From Saccharomonospora cyanea NA-134 (lineage in GTDB: Bacteria; Actinomycetota; Actinomycetes; Mycobacteriales; Pseudonocardiaceae): 64,000 nucleotides of DNA. The notes under the pieces were generated by a model, which worked only from the letters and a program-made list of their open reading frames with translations, did no database searches and was not told where the DNA came from. Below, piece by piece: positions 34,263 to 42,757 of this stretch. The stretch's first letter is position 1. Each line of letters begins with the position of its first letter. The stretch spans positions 1,477,538-1,541,537 of the forward strand of contig NZ_CM001440.1 in assembly GCF_000244975.1 (NCBI RefSeq). Reading direction: 5' to 3'. A program made the translations under genes and the position numbers.

Positions 34263-35117
34263 GTGCCGGTCGCGGTTGTCACGGATTCCACAGCTCACCT
34301 GCCCGAGGGCTTCGCCGAGCGGAACGGCATCAGCGTCGTTCCGCTGCACGTGCTCGTCGACGGCGTGTCCTCCCTCGACGGCGCCGAGTTCGGTCCGGCG
34401 GCGTTGGCCGGTGCGCTGGAACAGCGGAAGATCGTCACCACCTCGCGTCCCACGCCCGCCGCTTTCGCGGCGGCCTTCCGGGCGGCGTTGGACGGCGGTG
34501 CCGACGCGATCGTGTCGATCCACCTGTCCAAGAAGTTGTCCGGTACCTGGGAGGCCGCCGTGCTGGCGGCTCAGGAGGTGGGACCGGACCTGGTACGCGT
34601 GGTCGACTCACGCACCATCGCGATGGGGCTGGGGTTCGCCGCCCTCGAAGCCGCGGAGACCGCGCGGCGCGGCGCGTGCGTGGAGGAGGTCGAGGCTGCG
34701 GCCGTGGCTGCCGCCGAGGCTTCGGAGACGTTCTTCGCGGTGGAGACCCTGGAGTATCTCCGGAGGGGCGGGCGTATCGGCCACGCCGCGGCGCTGCTCG
34801 GCACGGCGCTCGCTGTGAAGCCGGTGCTGCACATGGCGGAGGGTGAGATCCGTCCATTGGAAAAGGTCCGCACGATGCAGCGCGCGCTGAACCGGTTGGT
34901 GGACCTCGTCGCCGAGGCCGCGGGCGACGACGAGGTGTCGATTGCCGTGCATCACCTGGCTGCTCCCGACCGGGCGGCCCAGCTCGCCACGCGGATCGAC
35001 GAGCGCGTGCCGGGTTCGGCGGGTTGCGTGGTGTCCGAACTGGGAGCGGTGGTCGGTGCGCACACCGGTCCGGGCGTGGTCGGGGTCGTGGTGCGCCGAC
35101 GTACCGGAATGGCGTGA
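34263..35117 (+). CDS. degV: DegV-family fatty-acid-binding protein
   Basis: 284 residues. VVTDSTAHLP at the start, SRPTPAAFAAAF, VSIHLSKKLSGTW and the SRTIAMGLGF motif that binds the fatty-acid carboxylate. FakB-like proteins deliver fatty acids to a kinase; the neighbouring acyltransferase makes a lipid role plausible. A TAGGCT box at 34251-34256, inside the last codons of octT, lies 6 bp before the GTG, suggesting an additional leaderless transcript. Confidence 0.92.
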   Translation: MPVAVVTDSTAHLPEGFAERNGISVVPLHVLVDGVSSLDGAEFGPAALAGALEQRKIVTTSRPTPAAFAAAFRAALDGGADAIVSIHLSKKLSGTWEAAVLAAQEVGPDLVRVVDSRTIAMGLGFAALEAAETARRGACVEEVEAAAVAAAEASETFFAVETLEYLRRGGRIGHAAALLGTALAVKPVLHMAEGEIRPLEKVRTMQRALNRLVDLVAEAAGDDEVSIAVHHLAAPDRAAQLATRIDERVPGSAGCVVSELGAVVGAHTGPGVVGVVVRRRTGMA

Positions 35118-35159
35118 GCGTCACGCCGCGGTAAGCGACCGGTACCTGTCGCGCCGGAG

Positions 35160-35186
35160 TTGTCCACAGTCTCGGGGTTGTCCACA
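35160..35186 (+). promoter_or_regulatory. Pair of DnaA boxes upstream of comEA
   Basis: TTGTCCACA at 35160-35168 and again at 35178-35186, both exact matches to the high-GC actinobacterial DnaA box, same orientation, 18 bp apart. They lie 41-68 bp before the -10 box of comEA. Confidence 0.7.
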
Positions 35187-35240
35187 GGTGCCGTGACGTC
35201 CTCTCGCGACGGTGGGACGCGTCACCGTAGCGTCGAATGC

Positions 35241-36158
35241 GTGTTCGAGACCACAGCAGACTCTGTTCTCACACGGAACCGCCGTGCGACGCAGCACGAG
35301 GCGAACGTTCCGCCGAGCAGCCCACCGGACGACGACGGCGAAAGCCGGGACACGGGCGCGCCGCCCCGTGTTCGGTTGGCCCAGCTGGCCGCCGAGGCGG
35401 AAGGACGTGCGGGACGTGCCGGGCCTGAGGAGCAGGCATCACCGCGCCATGGCGCACCGTCCCGCGACACGACGGTCGCCAGACTCGTGGAGCGGTGGTG
35501 TCCCGGCGGACGGCGTGCGGCGGCCGGGCATCGCAGACGGAGCACGATCGCCGCCGCAGTGGTCGGCGCCATAGGGATCGGTGTCGTGGCGGCGATGGTT
35601 CTCGGCAGTAGGCCCGAACCGGAGCGAGCGCCTCCACTGCCCACCGTTCGGCAGGTGTCGGCGGTGTCGCACTCGGCTCCCACCGGCTCGGCAACCTCCA
35701 CGAGTGCGGCGCCGACGTCTCTCGTGGTCAGTGTCGTCGGCACGGTCGCCGACCCCGGCCTGATCACCGTGGAACCGGGGGCCAGGGTGGCCGACGTCAT
35801 CGAACTCGCCGGTGGGGCGAAGCGGGACGCCGATCTGCTGACGGTGAACCTGGCGCGCCGGGTGTCGGACGGCGAACAGATCTACGTCGGAGTGACACCG
35901 CCCCCAGGAGCGAGTTCCGGCCCCACGGGCTCAGGTGGAGCATCGGAGTCCACTGAGGACAGAGTGAAGATCGATCTGAACTCGGCGGACCAGGGACTGT
36001 TGGAGACCTTGCCGGGTGTGGGGGAGGTGACGGCGGAGCGGATTCTCGAATGGCGCGAGCAGCACGGCCGGTTCACGTCGGTCGAGCAGCTGCGGGAAGT
36101 CGACGGCATCGGCGCCAAACGGTTCGCGCGCCTGCGCGATCGGGTGATGGTCGGGTGA
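35241..36158 (+). CDS. comEA: ComEA-like DNA-binding competence protein
   Basis: 305 residues. Disordered, charged N terminus, one membrane helix (STIAAAVVGAIGIGVVAAMVL), a Ser/Thr-rich linker, an SLBB domain (VVSVVGTVADPGLITVEPGA onward), and a C-terminal helix-hairpin-helix pair (IDLNSADQGLLETLPGVGEV, then LREVDGIGAKRFARLR) that binds DNA. TAGCGT at 35228-35233 lies 7 bp before this GTG, supporting a leaderless start over longer alternatives. Followed by comEC with a 36-bp gap. Confidence 0.9.
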   Translation: MFETTADSVLTRNRRATQHEANVPPSSPPDDDGESRDTGAPPRVRLAQLAAEAEGRAGRAGPEEQASPRHGAPSRDTTVARLVERWCPGGRRAAAGHRRRSTIAAAVVGAIGIGVVAAMVLGSRPEPERAPPLPTVRQVSAVSHSAPTGSATSTSAAPTSLVVSVVGTVADPGLITVEPGARVADVIELAGGAKRDADLLTVNLARRVSDGEQIYVGVTPPPGASSGPTGSGGASESTEDRVKIDLNSADQGLLETLPGVGEVTAERILEWREQHGRFTSVEQLREVDGIGAKRFARLRDRVMVG

Positions 36159-36194
36159 CGGAGAACGGAAGTGGTTCTTCGAGCCACGGGTCCC

Positions 36195-38696
36195 ATGACG
36201 CGCATGGACGCGGGAAGACACGATTGGCGGCTGGTCCCGGCTGCCGTGACGGTGTGGGCGGGCACGGCCCTCGGCCTGCTGTGGGGCTGGTGGGCGGGAC
36301 TGGTGTACGGCCTCACCGGGGGTGCCTGCGCGGTGGTGCTGTGGAGATGGGCCTCGCGTGGCGGGCGCGACCGCCGCCGATGGAGACCCGCTGCCGGTGC
36401 ACTGCTGGTGTGTGGACTGCTCACGGTGTGGCCGACCACGGCACGCCTGCACACCGCGGAGCACGACCCGCTGAGGGAACAGGCACGGCGAGGCGAGGAG
36501 GTGACGCTGACGGTTGTGGTCGCGCAACGGCCACGACCCGTGCACACGAGCGGGTACGGGTCGCGGCCGGGCGGGAGCAGGTCGGTGCTTGTTCCCGTCG
36601 ACGTTGTGTCCACGGTGTCCGGCGGTGAGGACGTCGGTTCCGAGGGCCGAGTGCTGCTCCTGGGCACCGCGGAATCCTGGGACGGCGTGCTTGCCGGGCA
36701 GCGGGTGACGGTGCGTGCGGAGCTGGCGCCCGCTCGTCCGCACGAGATGACGGTCGCGGTCGGGTACGTGCGTGGCCCGCCTGACTTGGAAGAGGAACCA
36801 CCGTGGTGGCAACGAGCCACCGAGGCGCTGCGGGAGGAGTTCCGGCTCGTCTCCGGCGTGCTGGGGGAGGAGCCGGCGGGTCTGCTGCCGGGTCTGGTCG
36901 TCGGTGACACGAGCGCGCTGTCGAGCCGTGTCGAGCAGGAGTTCCTCGAAGCGGGGATGTCGCATCTGACCGCGGTTTCTGGTTCCAACGTGGCCATTGT
37001 GTGCGGAGCGGTGCTGCTGCTGGCTCGGGTGCTGCGGTGTGGGCCGCGCACTTCGGCGGCGCTCGCCGCGGTCGCCCTGGCCGGCTTCGTCGCCCTCGTG
37101 GGCTACGAGCCGAGTGTCCTGCGTGCTGGTGTGATGGGTGCGGTGGGACTGCTCGCCCTGGTACTGGGCCGCCGGGGCTCGGCTCTGCCCGCGTTGGCCG
37201 CGGCGGTGTGCGTACTTGGGCTCCACGACCCCGAAATGGCCGTGAGCATGGGATTCGTGCTGTCGGTGGTGGCGACGGCGGGGCTGGTGCTACTGGCGCC
37301 GCGATGGTCTCGGGCGTTGTCCCGGCGTGGCCTGCCGAGGGGGACGGCCGAGGCGTTGGTGGTGCCGACGGTGGCGTTCCTGGTGACCGCGCCGGTCATC
37401 GCCGGGATGGCGGGCGAGGTGAGCCTGGTGTCCGTCGTCGCGAACCTGCTGGCGGCTCCGGTGGTGGCTCCGGTGACCGTGCTGGGGGTCGTGGCCGCGG
37501 TTCTCGCACCGTGGTGGCCCGGTGCGGCCGAGATCGTCGTGCACATCGTCGGCCCGGGGGTGCAGTGGCTGATCCTCGTCGCGCGACATGCGGCGGCGAT
37601 ACCCGGCGCGGTGCTGCACTGGCCGTCGGGGTGGTGGGGTGCGGTACTCGCCGCACTCGTCGTGGCTGTGGTCGTGTGCGGCATGCGGTATCGCCGAACA
37701 CGGTCGCTGTTCGCGCTCCTCGCGGTCGTAGTGCTCGTGCTCGCCGTACCCACGCGAGTGTTGGCGCCCGGCTGGCCACCCGACGACTGGGTGCTCGTCG
37801 CGTGCGATGTGGGCCAGGGCGACGGTCTCGTGCTGGCCACGGGAGAGCGAGGGCGGGCGGTGGTCGTGGACACCGGCCCCGACCCGCTGCTGCTCGACCG
37901 CTGTCTCGAACGACTCGACGTCGAACGCGTGCCGTTGGTGGTGCTGACCCACCTGCACGCCGACCACGTGGGTGGGCTCGCCTCGGTGTTCGACGGACGG
38001 GCCGTGGGGGCGGTGGCCGTGGGACCGGGACGTAGCCCGGGCTGGGCGTGGGACGACGTGCTCGGGGCGGCCACCGCGCGCGGTGTACCGGTGGTGGAAC
38101 TGGGGGCAGGCGATCGACTCACGTGGCCCGAACTCCGGCTCGACGTGCTGGCGCCGACCGCGCCCGTCACCGCACCGGCCGAGGACGCCGACGGCACCAC
38201 GGTCAACAACAGCTCGGTGGTGCTGCGCGCCACCACCCCGGCGGGCCGCATCCTGCTGACCGGGGACGTGGAACTCTCCGCGCAGGCGGACCTCCTCGCG
38301 GGTGAGGACCTCCGCGCGGAGATCCTCAAGGTCCCGCATCACGGCAGCCGGTACACGCTCCCGGGCTTCCTCACGGCGGTGTCGCCACGGATCGCGGTCA
38401 CCAGCGTGGGGGCGGACAACTCCTACGGCCATCCCAGCCCGGTGACGCTGAAGGTGCTCGCCGGAGTGGGGTCGCTGGTGACCAGGACCGACACCGGAGG
38501 CGACACGGCCGTCGTGGTGGACGAGGGTGAACCCGCCGTGGTGACGCGGGGTGCGGCGCCGCGTCGGCGGCCGGGCCGAACCGGAGGACTCAGCCGTCGA
38601 GTGCGGTCTGCACGGCCTCCACCGACGGCGGCACGGTGGCCTTGGGGCCGACGCGGTCGCCGAGTGCGTCGAGGGTCTTCAGCCCGTCACCGGTGA
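36195..38696 (+). CDS. comEC: ComEC/Rec2 DNA-uptake channel
   Basis: 833 residues. N-terminal OB-like ComEC domain (DUF4131), central competence membrane domain with about ten helices (HLTAVSGSNVAIVCGAVLLL is the hallmark), then a metallo-beta-lactamase domain with LTHLHADHVGGL and a late KVPHHGSRY. The last 35 codons run antisense through the end of thrC, an overlap of 107 bp between convergent genes; the Arg/Pro-rich tail may be biologically meaningless. Start ATG 36195 or 36204 is uncertain. Confidence 0.93.
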   Translation: MTRMDAGRHDWRLVPAAVTVWAGTALGLLWGWWAGLVYGLTGGACAVVLWRWASRGGRDRRRWRPAAGALLVCGLLTVWPTTARLHTAEHDPLREQARRGEEVTLTVVVAQRPRPVHTSGYGSRPGGSRSVLVPVDVVSTVSGGEDVGSEGRVLLLGTAESWDGVLAGQRVTVRAELAPARPHEMTVAVGYVRGPPDLEEEPPWWQRATEALREEFRLVSGVLGEEPAGLLPGLVVGDTSALSSRVEQEFLEAGMSHLTAVSGSNVAIVCGAVLLLARVLRCGPRTSAALAAVALAGFVALVGYEPSVLRAGVMGAVGLLALVLGRRGSALPALAAAVCVLGLHDPEMAVSMGFVLSVVATAGLVLLAPRWSRALSRRGLPRGTAEALVVPTVAFLVTAPVIAGMAGEVSLVSVVANLLAAPVVAPVTVLGVVAAVLAPWWPGAAEIVVHIVGPGVQWLILVARHAAAIPGAVLHWPSGWWGAVLAALVVAVVVCGMRYRRTRSLFALLAVVVLVLAVPTRVLAPGWPPDDWVLVACDVGQGDGLVLATGERGRAVVVDTGPDPLLLDRCLERLDVERVPLVVLTHLHADHVGGLASVFDGRAVGAVAVGPGRSPGWAWDDVLGAATARGVPVVELGAGDRLTWPELRLDVLAPTAPVTAPAEDADGTTVNNSSVVLRATTPAGRILLTGDVELSAQADLLAGEDLRAEILKVPHHGSRYTLPGFLTAVSPRIAVTSVGADNSYGHPSPVTLKVLAGVGSLVTRTDTGGDTAVVVDEGEPAVVTRGAAPRRRPGRTGGLSRRVRSARPPPTAARWPWGRRGRRVRRGSSARHR

Positions 38697-39852
38697 TCAG
38701 CAGTACCGTCTCGGCGTCCGGGTCGAGCTTGCCCGCCTCGAGGAGCTTCTTCGCCGTCGCCACGGTGACACCCCCGGCGGTCTCGGTGAAGATCCCCTCG
38801 GTGCGGGCCAGCAGCCGAATGCCCTCGACCACTTCGTCGTCGCTGACGTCGGAGATGGCTCCGCCCGTGCGGCGCACGGTGTCGAGGACGTACGGACCGT
38901 CGGCTGGATTGCCGATCGCCAGCGAGCGGGCGATGGTGTCCGGTCGCACCGGCCGCACCACGTCGTGCCCGTCACGGAACGCGGCCGACACCGGTGAGCA
39001 CCCGGTGGCCTGTGCGCCGAACACGCGATACGAAGCGGCGTCCACCAGCCCGAGCTCGCCGAGTTCCCGGAAACCTTTGTCCACCTTGGTCAGTTGCGAG
39101 CCCGACGCGATCGGAACGACGATCTGTTCCGGGAGCCGCCAGCCGAGCTGTTCGGCGACTTCGAAGGCGAGCGTCTTGGACCCCTCGGAGTAGTAGGGCC
39201 GCACGTTGACGTTGACGAACGCCCAGCTCTCGTGCTCGGCGGCGAGTTCGGTGGCCAGCCGGTTGACGTCGTCGTAGTTGCCGTCCACCGCGATCAGCGC
39301 GCCGTCGTACACGGCGGTCGTGAGTACCTTCGCCCGCTCCAGCGACGAGGGAATCAGCACGACCGACCGCCAGCCCGCTCTGGCAGCGGCGGCGGCGACG
39401 GCGTTGGCGAGATTGCCGGTGGAGGGGCAGGCAAGGGTGTCGAAGCCGAACTCACGAGCGGCAGCCAGAGCCACGGCCACCACACGGTCCTTGAACGAGT
39501 GCGTCGGGTTGCCGGTGTCGTCCTTCACCCACAGTCGCCGCACACCGAGTTCCTTCGCGAGCCGGTCCGCTCGCACCAGCCGGGTACAGCCGGGCTCGGT
39601 GTTCGGGATCTCCTCGACGTTCGACGGAACGGGGAGCAGCTTCTTGTAGCGCCAGATGTTGCGCGGTCCGGATTCGATGTCCTCCCGGCGCACGCGCCCG
39701 AAGTCGTAGGCGACCTCCAGCGGCGAGAAGTCGTGCGGGGAGACGAACTCCGGAGCCAGCGGCTGGCGGTGGCCCTCCTCCTTCGACACGAGTTCCACGG
39801 CGGGGCCCAGGTCGACGGCACGGCGGGAGGGCGTGGATACAACTGCGGTCAT
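38590..39852 (-). CDS. thrC: Threonine synthase
   Basis: 420 residues from ATG 39852, preceded by AGGAAGGA. PLP Lys in DDTGNPTHSFKDR, LACPSTGNLANAVAAAAARA for phosphate binding, PIASGSQLTKV and GGVTVATAKKLLEAG later. Converts O-phosphohomoserine to threonine. Usually found with hom and thrB; here it stands alone, controlled by a SAM riboswitch that runs directly into its ribosome-binding site. Confidence 0.95.
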   Translation of the reverse strand: MTAVVSTPSRRAVDLGPAVELVSKEEGHRQPLAPEFVSPHDFSPLEVAYDFGRVRREDIESGPRNIWRYKKLLPVPSNVEEIPNTEPGCTRLVRADRLAKELGVRRLWVKDDTGNPTHSFKDRVVAVALAAAREFGFDTLACPSTGNLANAVAAAAARAGWRSVVLIPSSLERAKVLTTAVYDGALIAVDGNYDDVNRLATELAAEHESWAFVNVNVRPYYSEGSKTLAFEVAEQLGWRLPEQIVVPIASGSQLTKVDKGFRELGELGLVDAASYRVFGAQATGCSPVSAAFRDGHDVVRPVRPDTIARSLAIGNPADGPYVLDTVRRTGGAISDVSDDEVVEGIRLLARTEGIFTETAGGVTVATAKKLLEAGKLDPDAETVLLITGDGLKTLDALGDRVGPKATVPPSVEAVQTALDG

Positions 39853-39865
39853 CGCGAGGTCCTTC

Positions 39866-39995
39866 CTCATCTTTCCCGCTGACGCGGGACGGAATTGGCA
39901 CCGATGTCGTCAGCTACCTCGCGTGATCCGAGATGACAGGCTGACGCCGGTTGCCGGGGCTTCAACGGGCCGGTCCCTCTGCCCCTCTGGATGAG
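39866..39995 (-). promoter_or_regulatory. SAM riboswitch (S-box superfamily, SAM-I/SAM-IV) controlling thrC
   Basis: Read on the minus strand: P1 CUCAUC...GAUGAG; the conserved AGAGGGGCAGAGGGAC, GGCCC, UGAAGCCCCGGCAACC core; then GGUGCCAAUUCC and CGGGAAAGAUGAG closing P1. The 3' arm of P1 abuts AGGAAGGA, the thrC ribosome-binding site, so ligand binding could block translation directly. SAM-I versus SAM-IV cannot be settled by eye. Confidence 0.9.
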
Positions 39996-40111
39996 CTGTT
40001 CGGTTGTGGTTCGCCGTCGGTGTGTCGCGGCGACGAGAGGTAGCGTACGGCATGGGCCGCGCCGCGTGCCACGTGCGCCGCGGGCGAGGTCATTCGTGGC
40101 AGGATCGAACC

Positions 40112-41092
40112 GTGAGTCGTCCAGCCACCACGCCACCGCCCCTGCACCTGGTACTCGGTGAGGAAGAACTGCTCGTCGAAAGGGCTGTGCGCGAAGCGCT
40201 CGACACCGCGCGCCTGGCCGACCCGAGGGCCGACGCGGTCCGCGTGCGCGTGAGCGAACTCACGCCTTCGTACTTCGCGGAACTGGTGAGCCCGTCACTG
40301 TTCAGCGAGGGACGCGTCGTCGTGCTCGACGCCGCCCAGGACATCGGTCAGGAGAACGCCGACGCCGTGTTGTCGTACATCGCCGACCCGGCGGACGGCG
40401 TCGTGCTGGTCGTCGTGCACAGCGGCGGTGGACGCAGCAAGGCCGCGAAGTCGCTGCCCGCGGCGTTGCGCAAGGCAGGCGCCGCCGTCACGGAATGTCC
40501 GAAGATCACCAAGCCCGCCGAGCGTGAGTCGTTCGTTCGTAACGAGGTCCGCAGGGCGGGAGGCCGCATCGACGCCGCCGGCGTGGTGGCCCTGGTCGAC
40601 GCCGTGGGCACGGATCTGCGCGAGCTGGCGTCGGCGGCGACGCAGCTGGTGGCGGACTCGGGCGGGTCGGTCGACGAGGAGGCGGTGCGGCGCTACCACC
40701 GGGGTCGCGCGGAGGTGACGGGGTTCCAGGTCGCCGAGAAGGCGGTGGCCGGTGACCGTGCGGCAGCGTTGGAATCGCTGCGCTGGGCCCAGCAGATCGG
40801 GGTCGCCCACGTGTTGCTGGCGGACGCTCTCGCCGACGCGGTGCGCACCATAGCCAGGGTGTCCGCGGCCGGGAGGGGAAACCCGAACCAGATGGCGGGT
40901 GAGCTCGGCATGCCGCCGTGGAAGATCCGCAAGGCGCAGGGCCAGTCGAAGGGTTGGAGTGCCGCGGGGCTCGCTGCGGCCATGCGCGTGGCCGCGCGGG
41001 TGAACGCCGAGGTCAAGGGTGCCGCGGCCGATCCGGCGTACGCCCTCGAACGCGCCGTTCTCGACATCGTTGCAGCCCGCAGGCAGCGCTGA
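40112..41092 (+). CDS. holA: DNA polymerase III subunit delta
   Basis: 326 residues. HLVLGEEELLVERAVREALD at the start is the delta-subunit nucleotide-site remnant; helical sensor region VALVDAVGTDLRELASAATQL and C-terminal LGMPPWKIRKAQ are typical. It opens the beta clamp during loading. GTG 40112 chosen because the conserved domain begins within 12 residues. Located after comEC as in many bacteria, here separated by thrC. Convergent with rpsT across a strong hairpin. Confidence 0.93.
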   Translation: MSRPATTPPPLHLVLGEEELLVERAVREALDTARLADPRADAVRVRVSELTPSYFAELVSPSLFSEGRVVVLDAAQDIGQENADAVLSYIADPADGVVLVVVHSGGGRSKAAKSLPAALRKAGAAVTECPKITKPAERESFVRNEVRRAGGRIDAAGVVALVDAVGTDLRELASAATQLVADSGGSVDEEAVRRYHRGRAEVTGFQVAEKAVAGDRAAALESLRWAQQIGVAHVLLADALADAVRTIARVSAAGRGNPNQMAGELGMPPWKIRKAQGQSKGWSAAGLAAAMRVAARVNAEVKGAAADPAYALERAVLDIVAARRQR

Positions 41093-41112
41093 CCACCTGG
41101 AGGCGGTCATGA

Positions 41113-41151
41113 CGAGAACCCCCGGGCGGAAGTCCGCGCCGGGGGTTCTCG
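41113..41151. terminator. Bidirectional terminator between holA and rpsT
   Basis: CGAGAACCCCCGG and CCGGGGGTTCTCG, perfect 13-bp arms, between two convergent stops. Confidence 0.9.
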
Positions 41152-41164
41152 AAGCTCACCGATC

Positions 41165-41425
41165 TCAGAGCTGGTTGACGCGCAGCGCCATCGCCGACTT
41201 CTTGTTGGCGGCCTGGTTCTTGTGGAGGACGCCCTTGGTCACGGCCTTGTCGAGCTTGCGCGCGGCCTCGCGCTGCAGCTCCACGGCCTTCGCCTTGTCA
41301 CCGGCCTCGGCGGCCTCGCGGAACCTGCGGATCGCGGTCTTCACCGACGACCTGACCGACTGGTTGCGCAGACGGCGCTTCTCGTTGGTCTTGATGCGCT
41401 TCATCTGGGACTTGATGTTGGCCAT
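41165..41425 (-). CDS. rpsT: 30S ribosomal protein S20
   Basis: 86 residues, basic, all-helical: [20 protein letters not shown] and the C-terminal [20 protein letters not shown] are diagnostic. ATG has AAGGAG before it. The following 170 bp up to the VOC gene contain its promoter region and no other gene. Confidence 0.98.
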   Translation of the reverse strand: MANIKSQMKRIKTNEKRRLRNQSVRSSVKTAIRRFREAAEAGDKAKAVELQREAARKLDKAVTKGVLHKNQAANKKSAMALRVNQL

Positions 41426-41594
41426 GCGGGCGCTCCTTCGTCTCGGTTGTCGTTGCCGCGCTGATACGGCCCCGGGCGGCAGGGCCCGGGTTTCCTCCCC
41501 TGCGGAATGCCGCACGGCAACAGCTCAACAGCTTAGCAACGCCGGCGGCGCGAGATGCCGCACCCCGAGCGGCGGGCCGTGAGACCGTGGGGGC

Positions 41595-41975
41595 ATGGAC
41601 GTGCTGAGCAGCCGAATCCTGCTGAACCCGAAGGACCCCGCCGTGACGACGGCGTTCTACCGCGACACCCTCGGGCTGGCGATCTACCGGGAGTTCCCGG
41701 GTGGCACGGTGTTCTTCCTCGGTGGTGGATTCCTGGAGATCGTCGGCCGGGGTGAAGCCGGCCGCACCGAGGACGTCGCGCTGTGGCTCCAGGTCCGAGA
41801 CCTGGCGACGACGGTGGCCGAGCTGCGGGCCAGGGGAGTCACCCTCGACCGGGAGCCGCGCCGTGAGCCGTGGGGCCTCGACGAGGCCTGGCTGTCCGAT
41901 CCCGACAGCACGCGGATCGTGCTGGTGGAGATCCCGCCGGACCATCCCCTGCGGGTCGACGTGCGCACACCGTGA
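41595..41975 (+). CDS. VOC (glyoxalase/bleomycin-resistance) family protein
   Basis: 126 residues with paired beta-alpha-beta-beta-beta modules: VTTAFYRDTLGLAIYREFPG, FLEIV (metal-site Glu), VALWLQVRDLATTVAELRAR, and SDPDSTRIVLVEI at the end. Metal ligands are only partly visible, so it may be a dioxygenase, resistance protein or isomerase. No informative neighbours. Confidence 0.85.
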   Translation: MDVLSSRILLNPKDPAVTTAFYRDTLGLAIYREFPGGTVFFLGGGFLEIVGRGEAGRTEDVALWLQVRDLATTVAELRARGVTLDREPRREPWGLDEAWLSDPDSTRIVLVEIPPDHPLRVDVRTP

Positions 41976-42051
41976 GTCCCAGAGCCTGTTCCCGGACCCT
42001 TCTCCGTCGTGAGCGGTGCGCGGCAGGTAGCTGAGGGTTCGCAGAACAGGC

Positions 42052-42642
42052 TCAACGCCAGGCCCGTAGTTGCACGGCGCGACCCGCGAGTGGGCTCGGA
42101 GGCTGCCACGCCCATGTCTGCACGTCGGTGAAGCCGGCGGCCTTTACCTCCGCCGCGAGCTCGTGGCGGGTGACGGGCAGCCACTTCTCGTGTGCCGAGA
42201 GCACCATTCGCCCGCCGGGGCGAAGCACGCGGTGCAGCTCGGTGAACGCGGCGGCGCGATCCTCCCACAGCTGCACGTTGTTGACACTCACGACGACATC
42301 GACGGACGCGGGATCGACGCCGGTCCGGGCCGCGGTCGCGTGCCGCAGCACCACGGTGCCCGCCTCGACCGCGTCGGCGCAGCGCCGGGCGCACAACTCC
42401 AGCATCTCGTGCGAGGGGTCGACGCCGATCACCGTGCGTGCCCGCTCGGCGGCCGCCGCGAGTCCCACTCCCGGCCCCGGCCCGACGACGAGCACGGTCT
42501 CCTCCGTCGTGGGTCTGGCGACCGACACGATGTGGTGTTCGGTCGCGGCGTTGCCACGGGCCATCACCATCCCGCCGAGTCTGCCGAGCGGTCCCCGCGG
42601 GTGGCCGAACGCGCGGTCGAGTACCTGTCCGAGAGAGCTCAT
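42052..42642 (-). CDS. Class I SAM-dependent methyltransferase
   Basis: 196 residues. [19 protein letters not shown] is motif [12 protein letters not shown] the acidic strand end, [13 protein letters not shown] motif II and [13 protein letters not shown] post-II. UbiE/arsenite-methyltransferase-like size, but with no Cys pattern for arsenite. Divergent from lepA. Substrate unknown. Confidence 0.88.
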   Translation of the reverse strand: MSSLGQVLDRAFGHPRGPLGRLGGMVMARGNAATEHHIVSVARPTTEETVLVVGPGPGVGLAAAAERARTVIGVDPSHEMLELCARRCADAVEAGTVVLRHATAARTGVDPASVDVVVSVNNVQLWEDRAAAFTELHRVLRPGGRMVLSAHEKWLPVTRHELAAEVKAAGFTDVQTWAWQPPSPLAGRAVQLRAWR

Positions 42643-42757
42643 CCTTCGAGGTCAACACGAAACCGTCCCGTGCGCATCGGGGATCACCCCGGAATCCCGG
42701 CGCGGCGTGGCATGGGAACATGGAGCTCACCAGCCACGAATGACCCCCGAGGTACGA

